This document shows positions 43,245-54,257 of a stretch of DNA of 64,000 bases, in pieces (position 1 is the stretch's first letter; the number at the start of each line of letters is the position of its first letter). The notes under the pieces are model-generated. The model did no database searches. It saw only the letters and a list, made by a program, of their open reading frames with translations, and was not told the origin of the DNA. The translations under genes and the position numbers were made by a program. The stretch is from Euborellia annulipes (Eukaryota > Arthropoda > Insecta > Dermaptera > Anisolabididae), in the NCBI GenBank assembly GCA_023213315.1, contig JAKCPI010002769.1, positions 1 through 64,000 of the forward strand. The letters are read 5' to 3'.

Positions 43245-44062
43245 TAGGGATGAAACGATACGAGTAAATACAAGTACTTACTCGATACTTTTCTTTCGAT
43301 ACCAAGTACTTTTGTAATCGATACTTTGGAATCGAGTACCAAGTAAGTATCGGTCGAAAATACTCGTATTGATACTAGTGGAAATGTTTATATCGCTGTA
43401 TTTTAATTTTTATTATTAGAATGTTTAACAGGGAAACACCTTGAAAAATTATTATTTTTGGATAGTACCGCTAAAACTGAATTTTTTTTCTTACAATTAG
43501 TCGTCGTCGTTTGTTTTTTTTTTTCAAGAATTTGATGTTTTAAGCCTGTGGAAATTTAATCGAAATTCGCAGCGACTTTGCAGCCAGAACATTAAATAAA
43601 AAAATTTTTATTTATTATAATTTCTTTTTGCCGGAGTTTCAGACTCCAATTACGACCTTCATCAGGGCAAATATTGTCAATTATACACGATTTTAGGTAT
43701 TTTAATATTGATTGCAATTAAAAATATACAATTTCTTTTTACTTTGATATGTACAAAAATATTATCATATACTTGCTACTCGGAGATCTCTGATGATGAA
43801 GGTCGTGATTGGTGACCGAAACGTCAGCAAATAGAAAAAATAAAAGATTTTTATTTAATCTCCTGGCTGCAAAGTTCCTGCGAATCTTGATAATATCAAT
43901 ACTTACTGCTGTTTTTGCTTATCTTTAAATGTACAAAAAAATTGACCGATACGAGTAAGTATCGATACTTTTCAATCGATACCGAGTAGGTAATCGATAC
44001 TTTGGGACCGATACCGGTATCGAGTAAAAGTATCGTACCTCAGTGGTATCGTTTCATCCTTA
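43245..44062 (-). mobile_element. hAT-type non-autonomous element, copy 2
   Basis: 818 bp with the same TAGGGATGAAACGATAC ends as the copy at 40492, reversed relative to it. It is flanked by an exact 8-bp duplication CGTACAAC (43237-43244 and 44063-44070). The right end has one change (TCCTTA for TCCCTA). The interior again holds a CTGATGA/GAAAC core on each strand (plus 43790-43824, minus 43633-43667). The rest of 43004-44638 shows nothing coding. Confidence 0.9.
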
Positions 44063-44638
44063 CGTACAACCATCCTCGTATCCTTCCTATATTGTCAAGC
44101 AGCAGATTTCAACATTTTGTTCCTATGTTCTGATCTTTAGCGATTAGAACTAAACTTTCTTCCCATAACTTACAATAATAATATTGTAAATTATTGTTGT
44201 AAGAGAGATCTGGTTATAAGCGAACAGTATTCTTGATAACTACGCATGAAATTCAAAATATTTTACCCACGAGGAAACAAAAATAGGAAGTATTGAACAA
44301 AAGGTATTAAAATCTGATTTTGAGTTGAAAACCATAGTTGCGTCATACTACGTTGTCAAACTTGCTGCTAGCAGAATTAATCAATACCAGTCTTCTTTTG
44401 TTTTCATGCCCTGATCTTCAGCAAAAGGAACAAACTTCCTTCCAAAACCTACAATTACAAAGTCAACAAACTTCTCGTTAAATCCCCTTTATGAGTTTCT
44501 CCATTATTCTATTTTAAGGTCTAATGCAAGCAGCTTGTTTTGGTATCATCTGAAGGATCGTAAGTTCTGGGAAGTGGCAGGAATATTAGAAGATCGTGAG
44601 TGAGAAAGCAAATTTTACCCTGGAAACAAATTCCTTAC

Positions 44639-45517
44639 CTCATTAGATGTTTTCACACAAATGAATATCACCTTGATCACTCGTAACGTTTCTAAAAGAT
44701 ATGAAAAAATTAAAAAGCCTGATTTAAACGTGAGTGCAGAATTCTCTTCAAAATTGATTTCCCATAAAAAAACAAACGACATTAAAATCAAATTAATAAA
44801 GGCATGAAATAATTGTATTAAAAAATTCACTTCATAGATCCTATTAACGTTTCCACTTAAATTAATTATTTTTATATAATTCATTCTCAGCCACTGCATC
44901 TGATTTCTAGAAGAATCATCTAAAATCAGAACATTATTCAAACCTTTTATGTATTTGTAAAAAACAAACACAAAGAGATCGAATTGTGATTTAAAGAAAT
45001 AAATGTAGCCTTCACAAAACGAGAAAATTATGGTGTGAATAATACAATAAAGAGTTTTAAAAGTTCCAAAATGAGAAAGAAGAAAAATTTCAAATTGATG
45101 GGTAAATCTTATAATGAGAAAGAAGAAAGAAAGAAATCCGGAGAAGAGTTGTATCTGTGATATGTCTCGATTACACCATTCGTATTCATCACTCAATTCG
45201 CTGATTGATTGATAGATTGATTCAATTTCAGTCTTGTAACGAATAGAAAGTATAAGCGTGAAGATATGTAAGATCCAGAAGCACCAAATAAGAAACAAAT
45301 GCACGAGATTGTTGAGAGTTCTCAGATGGCCGATGACTTGGATGCAATAATTCAAAACGAATAAGATCATACAAAAGTGAAGGATTTTACTAAAGACGCT
45401 CAAATAAGTGCATCTTTTAAATACTCTTTGTCCACAAGATCCTTCGATTTTAAACGGCGTTATGCCCAAATATCGACAAGGGATGAAAAAAAACCGAGTA
45501 GCTTCCACGAAATTCAT
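44639..45517 (-). CDS. Gr variable exon A6 (class A)
   Basis: 293 codons, the longest intact class A exon by aligned start (MNFVEATRFFFIPCRYLGI); upstream in-frame ATGs would add MHSWM. It ends FICVKTSNE at donor GAG|GTAAGG; the predicted product is 375 residues. It keeps GQRVFKR, ELSDEYEWC and INLSGNVNRIYEV. The segment LILDDSSRNQMQWLRMNYIK is longer than in A1-A4. With A7 it forms a sub-branch with distinctive FHAFINLILMSFVFLWEINF wording before the final TM. Confidence 0.88.
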
Positions 45518-47081
45518 CATCCAACTATGCAATTAATATTGTATTAAAGTATTGCGATCAATAATTTTAATTTATTAAGCTGAGTTTTTTTTTATTAATT
45601 AAGGGATAGTTTCGTTTAGAAGTAACTTGTTCCAATTTCCTTGGAACGGCCATTTGCCCTGTTCGACCGTTTTGATCCTTATAAAAATCAATGATCGTAT
45701 TTATGGTCACCTTACTATTATTGAAATTACAGAACCAATGTTCATTTGAGGGCATATCCTTTTCTCTTTTTATTTCGTCTATTTTAACATTTATGACCAT
45801 CTGAGCTGTTTACATAATGGACAATGCCCTACCGAATAAAAATCCATCATTCCTGCTGCTATTATACCCGAATGATACCTACATTAGACGGATTTACTAT
45901 ATTCTCATTATTGAAACAATTTTGAATACGTTTTGATTTAATAATTGTTCATTAAATTCGATATTCTTCTTTGTCTATTCAAGAAGACATGCGAGAAGAA
46001 ATAAGAGAAATTTTCTGAAGCAAGAAAAAGAGGATTTTGTGCAGTAAAATGGGCTTAGATTTGGAAATAAGATTGGTCAAGTGTTCTGTTTGGATTATGG
46101 CTGTGAGACTTGGACATGATTGAGGCTTTTGAAGTTTGAATTGAGAGAAGAATGTTGTTAAATATTAAGTAGTGGGAGAAGGTCTGGAATAAAAAACTAT
46201 TAAGGAGATTAGAAGAGCAACAAAATCTGCTCAAAAACAAAAGAGAAAAAGGATCTGGATGGACAATACAATAACAATAAATGTAGCCTGTGTCTTTGGA
46301 TTCTACACTATACAGATGAAGAGAGATTGATATTTATTTCTTCTTTGATTTATAAGAGGCATTGTCAAACCTAGATAGGATTCCTTAACGAAGATATTCA
46401 CACTAATGTCGTTTACCATTTGGAAGGAAAAAAACATTCCATTTCATTGACATACTTCCTTCCATTATTTTTCCCAAAAGTTACAAATCCAAAATCAAGT
46501 CTCGTTAAATCCCCTCTCTGAATTCCTTCATTTTTCTATTCAATCTGGTCGCATTAGGTCTAATGCAAATGTTTCCCAAAAAATGAAGCTGTATTTAGGT
46601 ATGATTTGAAGAATTCTAAGTTCTCAAGAAAAATCGTGGCAGAAATATTAGATCATGAGAACAAAAGTATTTTGTAGTAATTTTTTACTGAGAAATTTTG
46701 AACTAAATCTGACCCTGAAAGCGAAATAGAGCAAGACTAAGAGAGTTGATAATCATCATCGTAACCTTCCTATGTTGTCTGACTTGCTGCTAGCGGAATT
46801 AGTTTGTTTCCATGTTCTGACCTTCAGCGACTAGAACAAACTCCCACTATTTTTTCCAAAACCTACAAATTCAAACATCTCAAATCTTTTCTTTGAGTTC
46901 CTTAGTTCTTCTATTCTTCCTATTTGAAACTTAACCTAAGGTCTAATGAAAGCAGCTCCCAAAGCTTTTAGGTATGATTTGAAGAATTGTAAGTTCTGGG
47001 AAAAAACTAGTGGCAGGAATATTTAGAATATATATTTAAATTTGACCCTGAAAACAAATCCAGTTGCAATAAATTCCTTAC
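45518..47081. other. Interval between exons A7 and A6
   Basis: No coding sequence beyond a decayed LINE fragment at 45955-46270. A ~300-bp block around 46740-47000 resembles 44100-44600 (phrases such as 'tgctgctagc.gaatta' and 'ggtctaatg.aagcagct'), showing that the A7/A6 flanks arose by tandem duplication. A 77-codon minus-strand ORF (45567-45800) is not recognisable. Confidence 0.5.
45955..46270 (+). mobile_element. Decayed LINE fragment (end of reverse transcriptase)
   Basis: With stops and frameshifts, the plus strand reads pieces such as CSVLFGLWL*DLDMIEAFE and RRMLLNIK*WEKVWNKKLLR. These match the common LINE motif order 'vwsillYGcetWt...ieafe.w..RRmLki.w.d.v.n..vl'. The fragment is a few hundred bp long and not functional. 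Confidence 0.55.
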
Positions 47082-47945
47082 CTCATCAGATGTTTTCACA
47101 CAAATGAATATCACTTTGATTAAACGTAACGTTTCTAAAAGATAAGAATAAATTAAAAAACCTGATTTAAACGTGAGTGCAGAATTCTCTTCAAAATTAA
47201 TTTCCCATAAAAAAACAAACGACATTAATATCAAATTAATAAAAATATGAATTAATTGTATTAAAAAATTCACTTCATAAATTCTATTAACATTTTCACA
47301 TGTATTTATTATTTTTATATAATTCTTCTTCAGGGTATGTAAGTGATCTGATATTAGGACATAATTTATACCTTTAAGGTATTTGTATAGAACAAACACA
47401 AAGAGTTCGAATTGTGACGTAAAGAAATATAGGTAGCCTTCACAAAATGTTAATAATATGGTGTGAATAATACAATAAAGAGTGTTGAAATTTGTAATTT
47501 CAGAAAGAAGAAATACATCTAATAAATGAGTAACTCTTGTTACAATAATGGTGAAATAAAGAAATCCGGAGAAGAGTTGTATCTGTGATATTTCGCCATT
47601 ACACCATTCGTACTCGTCACTCAATTCACTGATTGATTGATAGATTAATTCAATTTCTGTTTTGTGACGAATAGAAAGTATAAGCGTAATGATAAGTAAG
47701 ATCCAGAAGCAAAAAAGTAGAAATAAGTGCACGAGGTTGTTGAGAGTTTTCAAATGAATGATGCATTTGAAACAAACATTTAAGATGAAAAAGAGCATAC
47801 AAAATTGAAAGATTTTACTAAAGACACTGATATAAGTGCATCTTTTAAATACTCTTTGACCACGTGATCCTTCGATTTTAAAGGACGTAATGCCCAAATA
47901 ACGACAAGGATTGAAAAAGACCCGAGTAGCTTCCACGAAATTCAT
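47082..47945 (-). CDS. Gr variable exon A7 (class A)
   Basis: 288 codons, intact, from MNFVEATRVFFNPCRYLGI to FICVKTSDE at donor GAG|GTAAGG; the predicted product is 370 residues. It has the class motifs GQRVFKR, ELSDEYEWC and INTCENVNRIYEV, with FNPCRY in place of FIPCRY near the start. It is the most distal class A exon from the constant exons (about 16 kb of intron). The 5' flank is TATAGATCGC...TTGATTTCATAGTTGG, the class A pattern. No upstream in-frame ATG is aligned with the extra starts of A5/A6, which supports the inner start as ancestral. Confidence 0.88.
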
Positions 47946-49497
47946 TTTCCAACTATGAAATCAATATTAAGATTCCATTAAATAATTGCGATCTATAAAA
48001 TTAATTGAGATAATACACTTTTTTTTAATTGATCTAGTTATTTTATTAATTGTAAAAACCACTTAACTTATAGCCTATTGTACAAAACGAACATAGCCAG
48101 TTTCCTAAGAAAATAACTTCATTAACAAAAGAACCCCCGACGTTGAACCTTAAGCACCTCCCAACACGCACCTAATTGGTCTACCTGAACCCCCACACCA
48201 CCCAACTAAGAACTCAACTCTCGCCAGGCCACATCAAGAACCAGGTAAAAATTGTGAGTCCTTTGTAAACTTCTGAAGATGACACACATACTGTCGAAAT
48301 GCGTATTAAGTCAATAAAATGAATTGAAACAAATAACCTTGTGTATAATCTATTTAAATATGTTTCAACTAGTGCCAACGGTCGCCAGTATCAATTTAAT
48401 TGAAATTTGAGAAAATAATACGCTCAAGTTGTCTTTCATCTATTTTTAATAACTTTTAGGACTAACATTAATAGAGAACTGTTGATCTGATGGACGAATT
48501 AAAGAAAAGGAAACGGGCTTGCGGTTTAGGCTGCCGATTATTGATTTGAATTTTCAACTCAACTCGGGTTCCAGTCCAGCTTGCCGCAAATAATTCAACA
48601 TTGCCAAGTAAAGTCTTCTCCTGAGATAGGAAAGAAGAAATAATCTCACCTCCAGTAACAGACACAAAGAACCCAATTTGAGATGCCTTAATTGGGAATG
48701 ACTCAGACTAGGTCAACTTATGACCTGTAGTCTAAGAATATGGTATCCTAAATATCTATCCCTAGTATACTTATTGCATGAGAGAGGCTGATATCGTTGA
48801 ATTTTAACGGCAAGTTGGAACTCGAGTCTACCCACACAGGACGGAATATTGCAATCTTGCTCAATGTTGACAATATTGCGGCAACATTGATGAAATATTG
48901 CAGCTCAAACAGCAATATTGCTAGTTTGGAATATTGCCGCACCAATGTTGCCAAGATTCGCAATGTTTCTGCAACATTGCTGCAATATTTTGTGCTGTGT
49001 GGGTAGTTTTATTTCTAACCAATAAATCACGCCGAGGATCTACTTCTTGACCACTCTTACATATGACTTCAGAGCATTATACGTCATCAAAAAATATGAG
49101 GATGGGAAGGAGTAGTTTCTCATGAAATCTATCTCCTACCAGAATTAAAATCTACTTGTTCCTATTATCACCTTGTATCTATCTTACTTTTCTATCATCT
49201 TTCAAGTCAAAAACCTTTGGAGAAGATTTATCTAGGGATGGAATCCTGGAGGATGATTCCTATTGCATTAGAAAGGCACAAATACTTTGAATTTTAGCGA
49301 CAAGCTGGCAACGAACCCGAGAATACTTTTTATTCCTGATCAGGATCCTCACCGAAAGTTCTTCTTCCCATCACTGACTTCAAAGTGTTATAGCTACGAC
49401 CAAAACCTACTCTTTGCACTAGAATCTGTGTTCTACTAAATTCAGATGAAATGTGTATATTATTTAAAAACAATTACAAATATTTTTATATTCTCAC
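47946..49497. other. Interval between class B and class A
   Basis: No coding exon is visible; I looked here for a private class B C-terminus and found none. Fragments of decayed SINE2 (about 48530-48700, 48790-48828 and 49290-49330, recognised by 'gacaagctgg...cgaacccgag'-like text) and a small MITE at 48831-49003 fill part of it. Confidence 0.55.
48831..49003. mobile_element. GCAATATTGC-type MITE with TA target
   Basis: 173 bp with inverted ends (CCCACACAGGAC... and ...GTGCTGTGTGGG), flanked by TA on both sides. The inside repeats AATATTGC and CAACATTG on both strands. It appears to have landed in a decayed SINE2 copy. MITEs with CCCACACAGCAC ends are known from several invertebrates; family assignment is from memory of that pattern. 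Confidence 0.65.
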
Positions 49498-50352
49498 CTG
49501 TTGTGTTATTTTTGAAACAAGATTCGCATCACCTATTATATAAATAAATACATAAATCAAGAAAAAAAAGTTCATTGCGTAGTCCACCTCAGTTATCTTC
49601 TCAAATCCAAGAATTACTAAACATAAAAAGAAACTGTTGGAAACTAAACAGATAAATACCATCAGAAAATTGATCGCCATTTTCAATTCATAAATTAAGA
49701 CAATGTGACGTATTAAATTATGTAATTGGACAAATTCTAGTTTTTTTAAAGCGATATCTTTGCAATTGTCCTGCAATTGGATATTTAATTCCGTCCAATA
49801 ACAATAAACAATAAAATTTAATGTAATAAATGAGATTAAATAGAAAAATTCAAAATTATTTATGATAACAAAAATAAAGAAATGAATCAAATGATTAATT
49901 ATAGATCCTCTTTCAGCAAACACCAAGAAATACAAAAATCTCAAAACAAGCACAAAGGAATAAATAAATGCATTTATTTTAGCGAATCGATTAATTTTTG
50001 GAAGATATTTCCGATAATATTGTTTGGTATCAGCGAGTTCGGTGCATGTCTTCCACACATGGGCGTTAATTTCTTGATAATAATGACTGGTGAATAAAGT
50101 CACTAACAGAGTTATTTGGATGCCAACGAGAGCGAAAATAGACATCAAATCTAGGAGAGTTTTCTTTGGGCAATAGTAACAAGAAACGTGAATGAATATT
50201 AAGAGGGTCACGATTGATACAGTGCGGATTATATAAAGTCCTAAACGTTTACGGATTATTCTCTGTCCCGGTTGTCCGATTAAATCAAAAGCATTCATTC
50301 CAAACAACTTGCCCGGAGTGAAGATAAACCATGTTGCTTCGATCAAATCCAT
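49498..50352 (-). CDS. Gr variable exon B1 (class B, divergent)
   Basis: 285 codons, intact, from MDLIEATWFIFTPGKLFGMN to SKITQQ at donor CAG|GTGAGA; the predicted product is 367 residues. It shares the class B frame 'FDLIGxPGxRIIR' and TELADTKQYY but is the most divergent class B member. It lacks EQTKQE at the border and has LVSKITQQ. Its 5' flank has no TCAGAGTGTTGTCGTC motif. A gap of only 212 bp separates it from the donor of B2, so B2 has no room for a private C-terminus. Several hydrophobic segments are spaced as in the other exons. Confidence 0.85.
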
Positions 50353-50564
50353 TTTGTTAATAAATGATAAACGTTCTTGAGTAGTCCATAATAATTAGCT
50401 TAATTAAGTTTATTGATATTCAATAATTGACAGGGTCAAGGTGTCTCCGGACATCAAAATTCGCTCCATGATACAATGGCCATGGGGTTTACGAGTACAG
50501 GTTACCAGAATAGCCAAAATAAAACAGACATTACAAAAGAATACTCTTAAATGAAATTACTCAC

Positions 50565-51437
50565 CTCTTGTTTGGTTTGCTCCAGTAGAAAAACAAATGA
50601 GACTATACTAAACAAAGAATAAACAAAAATAAACCAAAATATCACTAAATAATTAACAGTTATATGTATATTCTCCAGGGCAACTAAACTAAATAAAAAC
50701 ATTAACATAATGAAAAAAAATAAACTTGAAAGGAACATAACAACCACTTTCCATTTGTAAATGGAAAATAATTGTTCATTTAAACTCTGTAATTGAATAT
50801 GTTCTAATCTTCTTTGTGATATTAAATATTTATTCAAAGGTTTATTTGTTAATTCCACATTTAAACCCGTAAAATAACAGCTTAAGATGAATTCCAATGA
50901 CACAAACGAACTAATTATGTAAAATTCATAAAAATATATTAGTGAGAAAACCACATGAAATGCAAATAGAAAACTATTTTGTGAAATATTGTAATCGATG
51001 CTTGATTTAATAGCGTTGATCCAACCAATAAGGACTAAAGAAAAAAAGGCATATGTTTGCGTTTTAAGAAATCGACTGATATTATGAAGGTAGTTCCTGA
51101 AATGTGACTTGGTATCAGCAAGGTCTGCACATGTCCTCCAAATCTCAGACATATTAATTTGATAACGGGACGTTATAATCAAGTTCGTCAAAAGAGAGAC
51201 CTGTATTGTAACCATCTCAAACTTAACTACCAAATTTATCAAAGATTTTAAATCTTGTAAATGAAATGTCACATGGATTATTAATAGGAGGAAAACTAGT
51301 ATAACTCTTCCTAAAATAAAGAATCCTCGTCGATGGCGAATTATTCGACATCCTGGTTTACCAATCAAATCAAATGAATTTATTCCTAGTAATTTAGTAG
51401 GAATTAAGAGAAGTTGGGTGGTCTTTATAAAGTCCAT
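50565..51437 (-). CDS. Gr variable exon B2 (class B)
   Basis: 291 codons, intact, from MDFIKTTQLLLIPTKLLGIN to VFLLEQTKQE at donor GAG|GTGAGT; the predicted product is 373 residues. It has SFDLIGKPGCRIIRHRRG at residues 21-38, ADLADTKSHF near 112 and LFSIYKWKV near 220. It is highly similar to B4 and, less so, B7. The ATG is preceded by ATTCAGAGTGTTGTCGTC, a motif shared with B4, B6 and B7. Joined to constant exon 2 the border reads TKQE-ANRT, an excellent fit to the Gr family pattern. Confidence 0.88.
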
Positions 51438-51456
51438 GACGACAACACTCTGAATA
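51420..51456 (-). promoter_or_regulatory. Conserved pre-ATG motif of class B exons (example at B2)
   Basis: TTCTGTTTTATTCAG then AGTGTTGTCGTC precedes the ATG. The block TCAGAGTGTT(G/T)TCGTC is kept at B2, B4, B6 and B7. It can be read as an initiator (TCAG) with an RGWYV-like DPE (AGACC) at about +28 in B2/B4, or as a 3' splice acceptor joining an unseen 5' leader exon. Confidence 0.45.
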
Positions 51457-51751
51457 AAACAGAAGTTCTAAAGGAATAATAATATAGATATCGATTGAAT
51501 TAATAATTAATATGAGCTCTTAATCGATTTAATTACGTCGTATATGGTATAATTAATAGAAATATTTACCAATAAAACCAAATATAATATAAAGCTATTA
51601 CCTGGAGGGGTTTCTTTCGTCTTATTTATGCCCCAAGTTTCTTTGCCCTTTTAGTTTAAGTTTTTTGATATTATCACTTCTCTTTAATTGTACAACATAA
51701 TCCAAAGAATAGACCATATGTCCTAATATTCTAACGTTTCTCGCCATCATA

Positions 51752-51951
51752 GGTTAGGTTAGGTTGAAGTGGCCGTTCCCAGAGAAGGAACACACTTTGG
51801 CCCTTTGTGATACCCCTTTTCCTACCCTAAGAGGAGACTTCGGCAGGATGTATGAATTATTGGCGGCAAGCTGGATCCGAACCCGAGCAGTGTTGAGACT
51901 TCGGACTCCGTAATCCTCAGCTTAGCCGGCTTAGCCATTGCCTCCTCCATA
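51752..51951 (-). mobile_element. tRNA-derived SINE2 with TSD
   Basis: On the minus strand it starts GAGGAGGCAATGGCTAAGCC (A-box region) and has B box GGGTTCGGATCC about 60 nt later. It continues with CAGCTTGCCGCCAATAATTC and ends CACTTCAACCTAACCTAACC. An 11-bp duplication TCGCCATCATA flanks it (51741-51751 and 51952-51962). The second good copy is at 37818-38031. Confidence 0.9.
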
Positions 51952-52185
51952 TCGCCATCATAAGTATTCTGCTTCTTTTCCCAGATACGTTAATGGCAAT
52001 TCTTCCTTTATTGAGCTAACCTTTTCATTCCCTTGTATCTATCTTCATCCTTCAATTCATCAATCTTTTTCTTCTTCTTTTACCTTTCTTCCTTTTTCAA
52101 TGAGAAAAACAATAAAATAACTAAAAATCGCTATATATGCCAATAAAATAATGCTATATTTTCTGAATGAATCTCCCTATATCCG

Positions 52186-52200
52186 AGAATAAATAAACTA
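52186..52200. other. Conserved B-type flank note
   Basis: The text 'gagaataaataaactaataac' around this point and 'acgcgagtcgaaatctaagaa'-like text at 52215-52245 match the flank downstream of B6 (about 55290-55350). Relic B3 was therefore duplicated together with its 3' flank. Confidence 0.45.
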
Positions 52201-52277
52201 ATAACATATCATCGCTTAAAGCGGATCTAAACCTAAGAAAATTGGTTGGTGCTCTATCAAACAAGATTTAGACTTAC

Positions 52278-52500
52278 CTCTTGCTTGGTCTTATCTAAAA
52301 TAACAAAAAAGGTCATACAACTTATGGCATAAGATAAATAAATATAAAACATTTTACTATTAAGTTCTTCACACTCTTGATCTCCTAAGGCACACAAATT
52401 CAGATAAAATATTAGAAAGATTATAAATAATGTGCTTAATAATAAATTAACCACCAAATTGATTTCGTAAATTGAGAAGAGTTTTTCATTTAAATTGTCT
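52278..52500 (-). pseudogene. Gr variable exon relic B3 (3' end only)
   Basis: About 74 codons corresponding to the last quarter of exon B6: LNEKLFSIYEINLVVN, then CALGDQECEELNSKMFYIYL, ending DKTKQE at donor GAG|GTAAGT. Compared with B6 one residue is lost (ILDKTKQE against ILFEKTKQE). The 5' part is missing; upstream of 52500 the sequence becomes unrelated. The intact donor could still splice, but there is no start and no N-terminal module. It is a remnant of an exon duplicated from the B6 lineage. Confidence 0.85.
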
Positions 52501-52703
52501 GGACATCAAAAGCCATGGGTTTTACGAAATTCTTTAAAGAGCTAAGATTAGCAACATGGTCTAAAAAGCCTAAGATATCTAAGCACGCGGATACCTATGT
52601 ACGCAGAATTTTGGTATTGCCCAAAGATCACCTAGCAGAAATTTAACCAAGCGTTGGGTATTTCTTATTTTACAAAAGAATACTCATAAATAAAATTGCT
52701 CAC

Positions 52704-53576
52704 CTCTTGTTTGGTTTGTTCCAATAGAAAAACAAATGCGGCCGTACTAAACATTGAATAAACAAAAATAAACCAAAATAACACTAAATAATTAGCAGGG
52801 AAATCTATATTCTCCAGGACAACTAAACTAAATAAAAACGTCAACAAAATGAATAAAAATAAATTTGAAAGGAACATAACAACCACTTTCCATTGATAAA
52901 TGGAGAATAATCGTTCATTTAAACTCTGTAATTGAATATGTTCTAATCTTCTTTGTGATATTAAATATTTATCCAAAGGTTTATTTGTTAATTTCACGTT
53001 TAATCCCGAGAAATAACATCTTACGATAAATTCCAATGACGCTATCGAACTAATTAGGTAATATTCATACAAACACATTATTGTGAAAAGCACATGAAAT
53101 GCGAATATAAAAGTATTTTGTAAAATATTGTTATCGATGCTTGATTTAATAGCGTTTATCCAACCAATAAGGACTAAAGAAAAAAAGACATATGTTTGCG
53201 TTTTAAGAAATCGACTGATATTATGAAGGTAGTTCCTGAAATGGGACTTGGTATCAGCAAGGTCTGCACATGTCCTCCAAATCTCAGAAATATTATTTTG
53301 ATAACGGGACGTTATAATCAAGATCATCCCCAGAGAAGCCTGTATTATAACCATCTCAAACATAACTACCAAATCTATCAAAGATTTTAAATCTTGTAAA
53401 AGAAATATCACATGGATTATTAATAGCATGAAAACTAGTATAACTCTTCCTAAAATAAAGAATCCTAGTCGATGGCGAATTATTCGACATCCTGGTTCAC
53501 CAATTAAATCAAATGAATTTATTCCTAGAAATTTAGAAGGAATTAAGAGAAGTCGGGTGGTCTTTATAAAGTCCAT
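52704..53576 (-). CDS. Gr variable exon B4 (class B)
   Basis: 291 codons, intact, from MDFIKTTRLLLIPSKFLGIN to VFLLEQTKQE at donor GAG|GTGAGT; the predicted product is 373 residues. It is a close paralogue of B2 over its whole length, with the same motifs (SFDLIGEPGCRIIRHRLG, ADLADTKSHF, LFSIYQWKV). The similarity includes the 5' flank: CTCAGAGTGTTGTCGTC before ATG and the ATCGATTGAATT block about 60 nt upstream. The pair looks like a recent segmental duplication, with B3 stranded between its halves. Confidence 0.88.
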
Positions 53577-54257
53577 GACGACAACACTCTGAGTAGAACA
53601 GAGGGTTTAAAGGAATACTAATATAGATATCGATTGAATTTAAAATTAATATTTCCTCTTAATCAAGTTAATTACGTCGTATATGGTATAATTAATAGAA
53701 AAATTTTCCCAATAAAACCAAATATAATATAAAGCTATCGCTCGACGAGTTCTTTTTTGTATATCCTTAGATTTCTTTATATTGATATTATCACTTCTAT
53801 TTGGTTGTGCAACATAATCAAAAGAGTAGACCATGTATTCCTAACATTCTATATACAAATTGGATATATGATGAAGATGAAGAATGAAACAACAATGGAT
53901 GACATTAGGGAAAATGAAAACAATATTTTCATGCAGCTAGAAAAAGTGGATGAACAAGAAAGGCTGATTTCTGAAGGAATATCTAGAACCACATGACTGA
54001 TGAAACCATCCAATCTAGTTACCGAAGATTTTGAACTCCGATTACACTAATATTAAACCAACATAACGACAACTAAACAATATCATATGATTACAACCTA
54101 CACATTTTCGAAAATATACCTTTGCCGGACAGATATAAGCGATTGTTCCTTTTTTGGAATATTTTGTGTATTCATTAAGGCTCTTGCTCTTTGTGAATTC
54201 AATATTATTGTTTTGTGTTTTAATGTCCAATAAGGATATTCTTTAAAATCGACTTAC
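53577..54257. other. Interval between exons B5 and B4
   Basis: This holds the B4 5' flank and about 500 bp without clear features. A minus-strand string ILFSCRYVGL near 54050-54090 is reminiscent of the class A start (FFIPCRYLGL) but soon meets a stop; it is not called. Confidence 0.45.

Larger units (their letters stand above)
51438..52277. other. Interval between exons B3 and B2
   Basis: This holds the B2 5' flank (ATCGATTGAATTAATAATTA block, shared with B4) and a SINE2 copy (51752-51951). Around 52080-52250 it carries a patch of sequence similar to the flank of B6 (55280-55380). No other coding potential is seen. Confidence 0.5.

Noticed and set aside
47946..49497. Possible private C-terminal exons for class B in the class A/B gap
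   Set aside because: Searched on the minus strand for FSLQL, ANRT-like and TYhhhhhQF-like text with acceptors; none was found.
54042..54230. Minus-strand peptide with ILFSCRYVGL, like the class A start FFIPCRYLGL
   Set aside because: Similarity covers about ten residues, a stop follows at once, and no flank or further exon sequence matches; chance is likely.
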